From the NCBI GenBank assembly GCA_936940865.1, contig CAKZJB010000082.1, positions 1-64,000 on the forward strand: a DNA stretch of 64,000 nucleotides, read 5' to 3'. The notes under the pieces are model-generated. The model was not told where the DNA came from and ran no database searches. It saw only the letters and a program-made list of their open reading frames with translations. Positions 47,856-58,300 of this stretch are shown one piece after another. Each line of letters starts with the position of its first letter. Positions within the stretch are counted from its first letter, which is position 1. The position numbers and the translations under genes are program-made. This stretch comes from an uncultured Asticcacaulis sp. GTDB taxonomy: Bacteria; Pseudomonadota; Alphaproteobacteria; Caulobacterales; Caulobacteraceae.

Positions 47856-50297
47856 ATGGTCGATATTCCATACGTCTTTCAACACTGGTTCGATCAGCAG
47901 GGCTGGACGATTCTGCCGCATCAGAGGCAGATGGTCGCCCGCTACCAGGCGAGGCGATCGACGCTTCTGACCGCGCCGACCGGAACCGGCAAGACCCTGG
48001 CAGGCTTCCTGGGCTCGCTGATCGACATTACCGCCATCAAGCCGCGGGGCCTGCACACCCTCTACATATCGCCGCTCAAGGCGTTAAATTACGATATCAA
48101 ACGCAATGTCGTGGCCGTGGTCGAAGCGCTCGACCTGCCCGTCACCATCGAGAGCCGTACCGGAGACACCTCCACCTATCGCCGCCAGCGCCAGCGCGCC
48201 AAACCACCCAACATCCTGTTGACGACACCGGAATCGCTGATGCTGCTCCTGTCCTATCCGGATGCGCCGCAAATGTTTTCCGGTCTCCAGGCCGTCGTCA
48301 TCGACGAGATCCATAGCGTCGCAGCCTCTAAGCGCGGTGACCTGATAGCGGTCGCCCTGGCGCAGATCGCGGCCATTTCCCCCGCGGTGCGCCGTATCGG
48401 CTTGTCGGCGACAGTCGCTGATCCGCAGGCCTTTTGCGACTGGCTGGGGCCGGTGGGACAGCCGGTCGATCACCTCGACAGCCCGGCCGGCAAGCCGCCG
48501 CAGGTAACGATCCTCAAGACAAAAAATCCGATCCCCTATGGCGGCTTCATGGCGGGTTACGCCGTGCCGGAGATCATGGCCGAAATCGCCAGGGCAAAAA
48601 CGACCATCGTTTTCGTCAATACGCGCGCCCAGGCCGAGCTGCTGTTTCGGTTCCTGTGGGACGCCAACGAGGACGCGCTGCCGATCGCCATCTTCCACGC
48701 CTCGCTGACGCGCGAAATGCGGCTGAAGACCATCACCATGATGGCCGAAGGCAAGCTGCGCGCCCTGGTCGCGACCTCGGCGCTGGAACTGGGCATCGAC
48801 TGGGGCGATGTCGACGTCGTCATCCAGGTCGGCGCGCCCAAGGGCGTCAGCCGGCTGTTGCAGCGCATCGGCCGGTCGAACCACCGCGTCGACGTACCGT
48901 CGAAGGCGTTTCTGGTTCCGGCCAACCGCTTCGAGGTGCTGGAATGCGAGGCGGCGATCACTGCGATCAAGGCGCGCCAACTCGATGGCGACGTGCCTCT
49001 CCCCGGCAGCCAGGATGTCGCCATCCAGTTCATCCTGAACGCCGCATGCTCGCAACCGGTCACGCCGGAGGGGTTATACGATATCGCCCGTCAGGCGTGG
49101 TCTTACCGCCACCTCGCCCTTTCGGAGTTCGAACAACTGTTTCGGTTCGTCATCGATGGCGGCTACGTGCTGCGTAACTACGATCGTTGGCACCGGCTGG
49201 TGCAGCGCGAAGACGGAACTTGGGCGCCGGCCAATGCCGCCGTGGTCCAGCGCCACCGCCAGAATATCGGCGTCATCATCGAGGCGGGCAAGCTCAAGGT
49301 CCGGCGCCTGCACGGCCGCGGCGGGCGCATCCTGGGTGAGATCGAGGAGCAGTTCGGCCAATCGCTCAGGCCCGGCGACACCTTCTATTTCGGCGGCGAG
49401 GTTCTGGCCTTCGAACGCATCCACGACATGACGCTGGACGCGCGCCCGTCGCCGGCAAAAGATCCGATGATTCCCTCCTACATGGGCGGGCAGATGCCGC
49501 TTTCGACCTATCTGGCCGACGGCGTGCGCCGTCTGCTGCAGGACGACAAGAACATCGAAAAGCTGCCGGCGATCGTGCGCGCGTGGCTGAAATTGCAAGC
49601 GCGCTTTTCCAGCCTGCCCGACACACGACGCTTGCTCGTCGAATCCTTCCCGCGCGGCAAGCTGCATTCCGTCGTCCTCTATACCTTCGAGGGCCGCCGC
49701 GCCAACCAGACGCTGGGCATGCTGGTCAGCCGCCGCATGGAGCGCCTGGGCTGCCATCCCTTGAGCTTCACCGTCACCGACTACGGCCTGGCGATCGCCA
49801 GCGTCGAGCCGGTGACCGAGGACCTGGTGGCCGAGCTTCTGACCGCCGACATCCTGGCCGACGAACTCGAGGAATGGCTGGCGGAATCGCCGATGCTGAA
49901 ACGCTCCTTCCGCCGCGTGGCCACTATCGCCGGCTTGGTCGAGCAGAACCATAACCGGGCAAAAAAGACGCTGAAGCAGGTGACGTTTTCGACCGACCTG
50001 ATCTACGACGTGCTGCGTAAATACGAGCCCGGGCATGTCCTCTTGCAGCTGGCGCGCACCGATGCCGAACGCGAGTTGCTCGATCTGGAGCGGCTCAAGG
50101 ACATGATTCTCAATTTCCGGAACCATATCCGCTTCCGCGCCCTGCCCCGCCCGTCGCCCTTGTCCCTGCCCGTCATCCTCGACGTGCGCACCGAACGTCT
50201 GCCGGGCGCCGGCCTTGAACGTCTGCTGGCCGAACAGGGCATGGAGGAAGCGGCCGAGGCCATGATCCACGAGGTCGAAAATGCCCTCGTCGATTGA
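47856..50297 (+). CDS. ligase-associated DEXH-box helicase (Lhr-like)
   Basis: LTAPTGTGKTLAGFLGSL, VVIDEIHSVAASKRG, LATSALELGIDWGDVDVVIQVGAPKGVSRLLQRIGRSNHR. Confidence 0.93.
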   Translation: MVDIPYVFQHWFDQQGWTILPHQRQMVARYQARRSTLLTAPTGTGKTLAGFLGSLIDITAIKPRGLHTLYISPLKALNYDIKRNVVAVVEALDLPVTIESRTGDTSTYRRQRQRAKPPNILLTTPESLMLLLSYPDAPQMFSGLQAVVIDEIHSVAASKRGDLIAVALAQIAAISPAVRRIGLSATVADPQAFCDWLGPVGQPVDHLDSPAGKPPQVTILKTKNPIPYGGFMAGYAVPEIMAEIARAKTTIVFVNTRAQAELLFRFLWDANEDALPIAIFHASLTREMRLKTITMMAEGKLRALVATSALELGIDWGDVDVVIQVGAPKGVSRLLQRIGRSNHRVDVPSKAFLVPANRFEVLECEAAITAIKARQLDGDVPLPGSQDVAIQFILNAACSQPVTPEGLYDIARQAWSYRHLALSEFEQLFRFVIDGGYVLRNYDRWHRLVQREDGTWAPANAAVVQRHRQNIGVIIEAGKLKVRRLHGRGGRILGEIEEQFGQSLRPGDTFYFGGEVLAFERIHDMTLDARPSPAKDPMIPSYMGGQMPLSTYLADGVRRLLQDDKNIEKLPAIVRAWLKLQARFSSLPDTRRLLVESFPRGKLHSVVLYTFEGRRANQTLGMLVSRRMERLGCHPLSFTVTDYGLAIASVEPVTEDLVAELLTADILADELEEWLAESPMLKRSFRRVATIAGLVEQNHNRAKKTLKQVTFSTDLIYDVLRKYEPGHVLLQLARTDAERELLDLERLKDMILNFRNHIRFRALPRPSPLSLPVILDVRTERLPGAGLERLLAEQGMEEAAEAMIHEVENALVD

Positions 50298-50952
50298 GAT
50301 CGAATTCGCCGGCCACGACATGGTGCTCGACGCCGGCCTGGCGCTCTACTGGCCGGCCGAAGAGGTCCTGGTCGTCTCGGACCTTCATCTCGAAAAGTCG
50401 ACCTATCTCGCGCAATTCGGCTCGGCGGTGGCGCCCTACGACACGCTCGATACGCTGGCGCGGTTGGACCGCTTGCGCGATCGCTACCGGCCGAAATCGC
50501 TGATCCTTTTGGGCGACAGCTTCCATGACCGCGCCGCGTGGGACCGGCTGGAACCGGCAGCCCGCGACAGCGTCCTGGCCATCTGCGCGTCCGTCGAAAC
50601 CTGTCACCTGGTCGAGGGCAATCACGATCTCGGCATGGCCGGGACGTCGGGCCTCAACTTCTGCGAAGAGGTCGCGCTGGGCGGTGTCGTCTTCCGGCAC
50701 GAGCCCGACACCAGCGGCCGGCCGCAGGTCATCGGCCACTTCCACCCGGCGGTCTCGACCGAACTGCGCGGCCATCGCCTGCGCGGCAAATGCTTCGCCA
50801 TGAACGGCCGCATGCTGGTCATGCCGGCCTTCGGCAGTTTCACCGGGGGACTGTCGCTCAACGATTCCGTTTTTTCGGAATTGGCCGAAAGCGATCCCTT
50901 CCGGCCCTATCTCGTCTATCGCAATACGGTCGCGGCCGTCAGGTCAGCTTGA
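50281..50952 (+). CDS. pdeM: ligase-associated DNA damage response endonuclease PdeM
   Basis: Metallophosphoesterase motifs VVSDLHLEKS, LLGDSFHD, VEGNHDLG, VIGHFHPAV; follows the Lhr-like helicase. Confidence 0.9.
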   Translation: MPSSIEIEFAGHDMVLDAGLALYWPAEEVLVVSDLHLEKSTYLAQFGSAVAPYDTLDTLARLDRLRDRYRPKSLILLGDSFHDRAAWDRLEPAARDSVLAICASVETCHLVEGNHDLGMAGTSGLNFCEEVALGGVVFRHEPDTSGRPQVIGHFHPAVSTELRGHRLRGKCFAMNGRMLVMPAFGSFTGGLSLNDSVFSELAESDPFRPYLVYRNTVAAVRSA

Positions 50953-52303
50953 ACAGCCCGGCGCCGTGCGGCGGCAGGTCGGCCTTTACCCACCCGGTGG
51001 CGGAGCCGATATCGGCGCGCGCCCACAGGTCACGAACCTTGACCGACTTCAGGCCGAGCGCCTCAAGCGGGAAGGACACGGTCTTCGGCTTATCGCTGGT
51101 ATTGAACAGCGCCAGATAATGGCCGGCGCCGGTTTCCGGCCGCGCCGTCCAGATGCGCGTATCGTCGGCATAGAAGTGCGGCTGGTTATCCTTGCTCTTC
51201 TGGTTGACGCCAATGACTTCCGGATTGGTCAGAAGCGCCAGGGTCGGCGCATCGAGATAGCGCAGGTCGCCACCCATTATGAGCGGCGAGCGCGCGATGC
51301 CCCACAGAGTCATCAGCGTCCGCTGCTCGTCGGGCGTGAACTTGGTGTCGCGCTGGCCAAGCGCCAGCCGTCCCAGCGGCAGCATATCGGCATCCGGCCA
51401 GGCGCCCGGGCGGCGGAAGGCATTCCAGTTTTCCAGGCGGGTGAATTGCGCGTTGAGCAGGTTCCAGTCGTCCCAGAAGTCGTCGCTGATGCGCCACATC
51501 TGTGCGTAGTTCTGGACGTGGTTGCCGCGCGGCACCGGCGTTTCGCCGGGCGACAGGCTTAAGATTATAGGCCGGCCGGTCTTGACGATCGCCTTGTGCG
51601 CCCCCTCGATCTCGTGAATGTGGGCGTCATAGGGCCGGCTCATATCGTCCATCTTGACGAAGTCGACGCCCCACGAGGCGTAAAGCGCAAAGACGCTGTC
51701 GTAATAGGCCTGGGCGCCCGGCTTCGACATGTCGACGCCGTACATGTCGGGGTTCCACGGGCAGGTGCTGTCGGTATTGGCGATGTCGCGCGCGTGGTAA
51801 ACCGTACCCTTGACCGGCAGGTTCTTTTCGACCGCCAGGCGCGGGATGCCGCGCATCAGATGGATGCCGAAACGCAGCCCCAGCGCATGGACCTGCTTGG
51901 CGATCGCCGTAAAGCCCGTGCCGTCGGCGCTCGACGGGAAGCGGTTGGGCGCCGGGATCAGCCGGCCGTACGCATCCATCGTGGGTTGCGGGTTCTTGCT
52001 ATATTCATAACTCGACGCGCCCGGCTCGTACCACTGGATGTCGATGGTGAAGATGTCATAGCCGGCGGGCAGGAGCTTGTCCGCCATGATGTGCGCCGTT
52101 TCCAGCGCCTGGGTTTCGTTGATCGTCGTGGCGAACGAATTCCAGCTGTTCCAGCCCATGGGCGGGGTTGGCGCCAGTATTTTGGGCGCCGTCAGGGCCG
52201 CCGATTTCGCCGTCTTCGCCACCGCCGGTACGGCAATCGCCGCCATGGCCGCCGCACCGAACAGGCTGCGCCGGTCCAGGCCCTTATTGTTTGCACGCGT
52301 CAT
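50939..52303 (-). CDS. glycoside hydrolase family 27-type alpha-galactosidase, Tat-exported
   Basis: PPMGWNSWNSFATTINE, FVKMDDMSRPYDAH, MGGDLRYLD; Tat-like RRSLFGAAAMAA. Confidence 0.88.
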   Translation of the reverse strand: MTRANNKGLDRRSLFGAAAMAAIAVPAVAKTAKSAALTAPKILAPTPPMGWNSWNSFATTINETQALETAHIMADKLLPAGYDIFTIDIQWYEPGASSYEYSKNPQPTMDAYGRLIPAPNRFPSSADGTGFTAIAKQVHALGLRFGIHLMRGIPRLAVEKNLPVKGTVYHARDIANTDSTCPWNPDMYGVDMSKPGAQAYYDSVFALYASWGVDFVKMDDMSRPYDAHIHEIEGAHKAIVKTGRPIILSLSPGETPVPRGNHVQNYAQMWRISDDFWDDWNLLNAQFTRLENWNAFRRPGAWPDADMLPLGRLALGQRDTKFTPDEQRTLMTLWGIARSPLIMGGDLRYLDAPTLALLTNPEVIGVNQKSKDNQPHFYADDTRIWTARPETGAGHYLALFNTSDKPKTVSFPLEALGLKSVKVRDLWARADIGSATGWVKADLPPHGAGLFKLT

Positions 52304-52452
52304 TGGGTGTCCTCTCCATAGCCTTTCGCCATTTGTAGGACAAGTGCGCCGGGTTTGTCACGCAGCAATCGCTGATTTTCCCGCGGAGACAGGACAAAAA
52401 CAGCCAGCCACAATCATTTAACACATTGTTTTTATAATATAAAATTATGTAC

Positions 52453-54180
52453 CTATTGCGCTTCTATGCGGAAGTCGTCGAAGGCGGCATAGCCGACGCG
52501 TGTCGAAACGCTGGACGGCGTGCCCGACGGGCTTTGCGCGAACAGGCCGATCTGCGCGCCCACCCAGCGCGACGGCTGGCTTATGAAGCCGTCGCCGAGC
52601 GGCGTCCAGGTCTTGCCGTCGAGGCTGTAGCTGAAGGTCACTTTGGCATGGGTTTCCTGGCGCATGGCCGGCCAGACGATCAGATAGCCTGCAGGAGGTT
52701 CGGCCGGCGTAACCACAGGTGTCAAACTGGCTTTCAACCACACCTCACCCTTTATTTTTCCGGGTGCGACGACCTTGGTCTCCGCCCGGTTCCTGTCGGC
52801 GGCAATCCGCGTCACCTGCTCAAGAACGATGCCGTCCTTCGTATTCTCAAGGCCGATAAAACCATAGTTATAACCCAGCAGAAGCAGCCCTGCCCGCTCG
52901 CCTTCCCATTTTGGATTGAGGGTCATCTTCGTCACGGCGGAAAAAGCCGTGTTGGGCAGTTTCTGCGTCAGCTCGTTGCCGGCCTCGTAGAGATTGGCCG
53001 AGGACGAAATCGATTTGAGTCTAAGCCAGCCGGGCTGCGACACCGCGTCGGCCCAGTCGTCGCCGGGATTGGCGTTCCATTGCCAGGCCAGATTGAAACC
53101 ATGGTCGAAGTCATCATCACCGACCGGCACGCTGACCGGCTGCGGCGCGGTTTTCGGCTTGCGGAACGTCAGGACCGGCTGGCCGAACGCCTTGCCTTTC
53201 TGCCGTACGCCGATAACCGGCCAGCCGTCCTTCCACTGCATGGGCTCCAGCCAGACACGGCGGCCGTAGGAATCGGTGTCCTGGAAGTGCAGGAACCAGT
53301 CCTCGCCCGATGCCGTATCGACCCAGGCCCCCTGGTGCGGGCCGTTGGCGCCGGGTGTGGCGCCCTGGTCCATGACGTTGCGCGGCTCGTACGGCCCGTT
53401 GATCGCCTTCGAGCGAAAGACGGCCTGCCAGCCGTTCTTCACCCCACCCGCCGGCGCGAAGATGTAGTAAAAGCCCTGGCGCTTATAGATTTTCGGCCCT
53501 TCGATGGTGAACCACGGCGCGGGCCCCAAAGACGTTTCGACCGGCGCCAGGGTCTTGCCATCGATCAGGATCTGTTCTTTTCCCTCGGTATGCGTGCCGT
53601 CGGCGTTCAACCGCTTCAGCACGATCTGGTTGTTGCGCCCGCCCGAGCGCGAGGCGGCATAGGCATGGACCAGCCAGCCCGTGCCGTCCTCATCCCAGAA
53701 GGGGCACGGGTCGATCGCGCCCTTGCTGTCGTCGACCAGGACCGGCCTTGTCCACGGCCCCTTCGGGTCGGCGGCGCTGATCACGAAGATGCCGAAGTCG
53801 GGATCGGGATAATAAATGAGGTAGCGGCCATTGTGATAGCGGATGGCCGGCGCCCACACACCGCCGCCGCGCCGTGGCGTGCGAAAATGGTCCTGCGGCG
53901 GCAGGACGTCGAGCGCGTGGCCGATGATTTGCCAGTTGACCAGATCCTTCGAATGCAGGATCGGCAGGCCGGGCACATTCACAAAGGAGGACGACACAAG
54001 GTAATAGTCGTCGCCGACACGGATGGCGTCCGGGTCGGAATAGTCGCCGTTGAGCACCGGATTCTGGTAGGTCCCGTCACCCCGGTCCGGCACCCAGGCC
54101 CCCGTCGCAGGCGGTTCCGCCAGGACCTGCCCGGCTATAAGAAGCGTGCTTGCCGCGACCAGGAACCCGAAACGCACCAT
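52453..54180 (-). CDS. glycoside hydrolase family 43 (beta-xylosidase / arabinofuranosidase-like)
   Basis: YQNPVLNGDYSDPDAIRVGDDYYLVSSSF, GGVWAPAIRYHNGRYLIYYPDPD, IEGPKIYKRQGFYYIFAPAGG. Confidence 0.92.
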   Translation of the reverse strand: MVRFGFLVAASTLLIAGQVLAEPPATGAWVPDRGDGTYQNPVLNGDYSDPDAIRVGDDYYLVSSSFVNVPGLPILHSKDLVNWQIIGHALDVLPPQDHFRTPRRGGGVWAPAIRYHNGRYLIYYPDPDFGIFVISAADPKGPWTRPVLVDDSKGAIDPCPFWDEDGTGWLVHAYAASRSGGRNNQIVLKRLNADGTHTEGKEQILIDGKTLAPVETSLGPAPWFTIEGPKIYKRQGFYYIFAPAGGVKNGWQAVFRSKAINGPYEPRNVMDQGATPGANGPHQGAWVDTASGEDWFLHFQDTDSYGRRVWLEPMQWKDGWPVIGVRQKGKAFGQPVLTFRKPKTAPQPVSVPVGDDDFDHGFNLAWQWNANPGDDWADAVSQPGWLRLKSISSSANLYEAGNELTQKLPNTAFSAVTKMTLNPKWEGERAGLLLLGYNYGFIGLENTKDGIVLEQVTRIAADRNRAETKVVAPGKIKGEVWLKASLTPVVTPAEPPAGYLIVWPAMRQETHAKVTFSYSLDGKTWTPLGDGFISQPSRWVGAQIGLFAQSPSGTPSSVSTRVGYAAFDDFRIEAQ

Positions 54181-54261
54181 GTCATCCTCACCCATATTGT
54201 CTGAGTTCCGGGGAGTCTTAGAGGATGCGCAAACCCTGCGCAAGCAGGCAGGTAACCGGTA

Positions 54262-55278
54262 TCAACTGTCGCCCATCACCACGGCATAAAGGTCCTTGAC
54301 CTTGCCCGAGGTGACGTCGGTGACACTGACGCCGGCCGAGTTGACGACGGCGTCGGCCGAGTGCGTCCAGGCATCGGCAATCATGTCGCGCAAATCCGAG
54401 GCGCCGCGCGCCAAAAGCGTCGCCAGGAATTCGGCGCCGGCATTCGAATCCGGCTTGAAGGCGCCCGTTTTCTCCAGCCCGTAGAGCGGCACCACCTGCG
54501 TCCAGTTGCGCTTCAGCCGCGCAGCAATACAGGATTCCTGTGTGCCCGGGCACGATGTCTGCGGCGACACGCGGTCATGCACCATGGCCTGGTTCACGTG
54601 ATCGTGGACGTAAGGCCCTTCGACCGGCCAGTGGACATGCTCGGTCGTAAAACCCTCCGGATTCGGGAAGTCGCCCCAGCCGTCATAGTGGATCGAGACG
54701 TGCATGGGCTGGGTGGCGTCACCGGCATAGTGCGACAGGATGCCGATGTCGCGCAGAACAAGGTCCTGACGGCGGCGCATGGCCTCTTTCAGGTCGGCCA
54801 GCTTCGCCTTGTCCTTTTCCCCGGCAATCGCCAGTTCGATGACGCGCAGCACACCGAAATCCTTGCGCACCTGGGCATAGGCGTCGGACAGGCTGTAATA
54901 GAGGTAGCCAGCCTTGATCGGGTCGCCGCCATGGGCGCGCACCGCCGCGTCGTAATCGGAATGCGTCGCCGGCATGGCGGTCAATTCCGTGCCCGCCAGC
55001 GTCAGGCCATTGTCGTCGAGGCGCATCAGGTGCGCCGGGTCGCGCTCGGCGTCGTGGATGGCGCCGGCCTTGCGCCAGATATCGGGTTCACGCGAGTACT
55101 GGCCGACATCCCTTACCGATTGCCGCAGGTACAGAAACGCCGGCAACCCTTTCGGCAGGGCGCGCATGGCCTCCTCGCCGACCAGCCGGTGGCCGGTATC
55201 GCCCCAGGCCAGAGCCTGTCCGGCACAAAGGCTGCCGGCGGCAAACAGAAGCGTGCATGTCAAGGATTTCAGGCGCAT
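54262..55278 (-). CDS. S1/P1 nuclease family protein
   Basis: AWGDTGHRLVGEEAM, LSHYAGDATQPMHVSIHYDGWGD motifs. Confidence 0.88.
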   Translation of the reverse strand: MRLKSLTCTLLFAAGSLCAGQALAWGDTGHRLVGEEAMRALPKGLPAFLYLRQSVRDVGQYSREPDIWRKAGAIHDAERDPAHLMRLDDNGLTLAGTELTAMPATHSDYDAAVRAHGGDPIKAGYLYYSLSDAYAQVRKDFGVLRVIELAIAGEKDKAKLADLKEAMRRRQDLVLRDIGILSHYAGDATQPMHVSIHYDGWGDFPNPEGFTTEHVHWPVEGPYVHDHVNQAMVHDRVSPQTSCPGTQESCIAARLKRNWTQVVPLYGLEKTGAFKPDSNAGAEFLATLLARGASDLRDMIADAWTHSADAVVNSAGVSVTDVTSGKVKDLYAVVMGDS

Positions 55279-55311
55279 GGATGTCTCCTTAAGAGGGCTG
55301 AGACTTAACAC

Positions 55312-55342
55312 AAAAAAGGAGCGCCGGAATGCGGCGCTCCTT
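55312..55342 (-). terminator. Rho-independent terminator for the large TonB receptor
   Basis: AAGGAGCGCCG-N5-CGGCGCTCCTT followed by a T-tract on the minus strand. Confidence 0.85.
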
Positions 55343-55365
55343 ATGTTTTTGACCAATCGGTCGGT

Positions 55366-58300
55366 TTAGAAGCTGTACTTCAGGCCGGCCATGACCGAGT
55401 AGAGGGTCGCCGACTGGTTGACCGTCGGCGTGGTCATCGTCGTCGAGACGCTCGAGATACGGTAGCTGGCGCAGACCGGGCTCGAGGTCGTGACCGCATT
55501 GCCGCTGGCGTCGGCGCAGGCCACCTTGTAGACCGGCGTACCCTGACGGCCGTCCGAACCATATTCGGCCACGACACCCCACTTCTTGTTGATCAGGTTA
55601 CCGATGTTGAAGAAGTCGAGGGTGAAGACGACCTTATGACCGTCGAACCACGGCATCGGCAGGTCCTGGGCGACGTGCAGATCCCAGCGCTTGACGTCGG
55701 GATTCTTGTTCGAACCCTTCGACAGGATGCCGGTCGGCAGGTCGAACTTGCTGACGATCTTCTGCAGGTTGGTCAGGTCCGCCTGGGTGGCGAAATAGAC
55801 CGGCACATTGCCCGTCATGAAGCCGAGGCTGTTGCCCGCCATCGGCGTCGTCATCTGCGGGATGAAGGCCAGTTGGTTGTTCGATACGACGCCGAAGACC
55901 TGGCCGCGGGCGGCCGAGCCGGCGTCGGCGACGTAGAAGGACAACGGACGGCCGCTGTGCATGTCGCCGAACAGCGAGAAGACGGTCGGTGCATCCTTCA
56001 TCCACTCGACCTTATAGGTCGCGCTGACCTTGTAGCCCGTGCGGATTTCGAAGGTCGACTTGCCCTTGGTCGGCGCATTGGGGTCTTCCAGGCTGATCTG
56101 GTCGCCGTAGTTCGAGCCGCCGCAGCAGTCGGTAGTCGCGAACTCGGGGATGCCGCCATACTGGTTGGTCGACTGGTGTGTCGCCGCGAGCATGACGTCG
56201 AGGTGGTCTGTCGGGTTCAGCAGCTTGTCGAAGCTCTGGGCCAGCGACAGGGCCACGGTCTGGCTCGACGACTGGATGGACGGGTTATAGGCCTGGATAT
56301 CGTAGCCCGAACCCGGATTGGCCAGGTCGTACATCGGCGTGCCATCGGCATTGGTGGCAACGTCGAGGCCGGCGGTCTGGCGGGCCGCATAGATCGACTG
56401 GTTCTTGGCGTCCAGCGTCGTTCCGGAAGTCGCGGCGACTTGCAGGCCGTCATAGCGGATGCGGCCGTCCGGCGTATATTGCTGGACGCCGTTGACCTTC
56501 AGCAGACGCGCACGGACGTCGCGGAAGGCCAGACCCGTGTGGCTGCGGACGAACACACCGTCGACACCCAGCGTCGTGCCGGTCGGCAGGCGCCAGTGAC
56601 CGGCGAAGTTGAACTTCCAGTCCGACGGCATCTCGAAGCCCTGCGCCAGGCTGTTGGTATTGGCGACGCGAACGAGACCGGGGTTCAGCGACAGCAGCGA
56701 GGTGCCCGAGGACGGCACCCCTTGCGCAAAGGTCGTGTCCGACTTGTTGATGTTCATCAGCGGCGACACGGTCGCGTCGCTGGCCAGGAAGGTCGCGCCC
56801 GAATTGGTTTCCTTGAAGGACCCGTCGGACTGGCGCTGGAGGGTAAAGGTCGCCGTCAGAATGCCGGTGTTGCCGAAGCGGTTCGACAGGAAGACGTCCG
56901 GCAGACCGCCAGTATAGAGGCCGAAGCTGCCCGAGGCGTCGAACGTGTTGTCGTCGCTGTGCCACTTGGCGCCGATACGGGGCGCCAGGACGCTCAGGCC
57001 ATCATAGGTGACCTGGTTGTTATAGCCATAGCGGGCTGTGAAGTTCGGGTTCAGCGCCGGCTTGTCGCTCTGCTTCCAGAAGTCGTAGCGCAGGCCATAG
57101 TTGACCGTCGTGTTGTGGAACGGATCGAACGTGTCCTGCAGGAACAGGGTATGGTTGGTATAGGTGAAATCGGCTGCGGCCTTACCCGTCTCGCCGGTAG
57201 GATAGTTATTGTAGAACAGCTGGTCGACCGCGCCGGCAGCAAAATCCGCCTGGCTGTCGAAGTAGTAGACACCGTTGGCGCCCTGGACGAACAGGTTGTA
57301 GATGTGGATCTGCTTGCCCTGATAGCCCCCCTTGATCGAATGGTCGTTCAGGCGATAGGTGCCGGTGAAGGAGGCGCCGTTATTGGTCGTCTTCAGCACG
57401 TTGGCCTGGCGGAACTGGTCGGGACCGAAGTTCAGCGTCAGCTTGCCCGACGTACAGCTCGAAACGGCGCCAGCGCTTGTGGCGTCCGCGCAGACCTGGA
57501 TATTCGAGAAGCCCTGCCCTTCCGGCGGGGTCTGGCCGCGCTGATAGTTGCGCCACGCGATACGGGCTTCGGTCGAGAAATGATCCGTCCAGCGCGAGTT
57601 CAGCTGGATGGCGTAGTTGTCCTCGTTTTCCGGCTGGGTATACCAGTTGGTATTGAGGAACAGGGCGGAACTCGAAGCCGGCGCCCCCTTCCACAGGAAG
57701 GAATAGGCGTGGCGGTAGGTCGCCGACAGGCGCTGGCCGTCCATGATGTTCCAGTCGACCTTGATCGAGTACTTCTCGTCCTTGAAGTCGGTGGTCAGCG
57801 GAATCGAGCCCGGGTTCAGCTTCGACGAAGCCGCATAGGTCGCCCAGGGCGCCAGCATGGCGTCGATATCGGCCTGGGTGAAGGGGACGCCGCCGTTTAA
57901 CAGCGAGGTGCCGAAACCGGCGCCGGCCGGACCCGCGCCGACGACCGAAGCCGAGGTGTATTTCTCATAAGACGTAGCGAAGAACAGACGGTCCTTCAGG
58001 ATCGGCCCCGAGAAGAAGAAGCCGTAGTTCTTGTCCGGGACATACAGGGTGACCTTGTTGGCCGCGTGGGTGTCCGGATGGTAAAGCTGGTTGCCGTTCC
58101 ACGACTTGTCGCGGATATAGGTGAAGGCCGAGCCGTGGAAGCTGTTGGTGCCCGAGCGCAGGATCAGGTTGAGCGCACCGCCGGTGAAGTCGCCTTCTTC
58201 GACGTCGGCCGGCACGGCCTGCACCGTCATCTGCTCGACGGCCTCGAGCGAGATCGGGCCAAGATTGGTCGACAGGCCACCGGTGTTGAGACCGAAGTCA

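Noticed and set aside
55636-57900. 754-aa plus-strand ORF antisense to the large TonB receptor
   Set aside because: Low-complexity V/R/G/A-rich translation typical of a shadow ORF in GC-rich DNA; the opposite strand is a clear TonB receptor.
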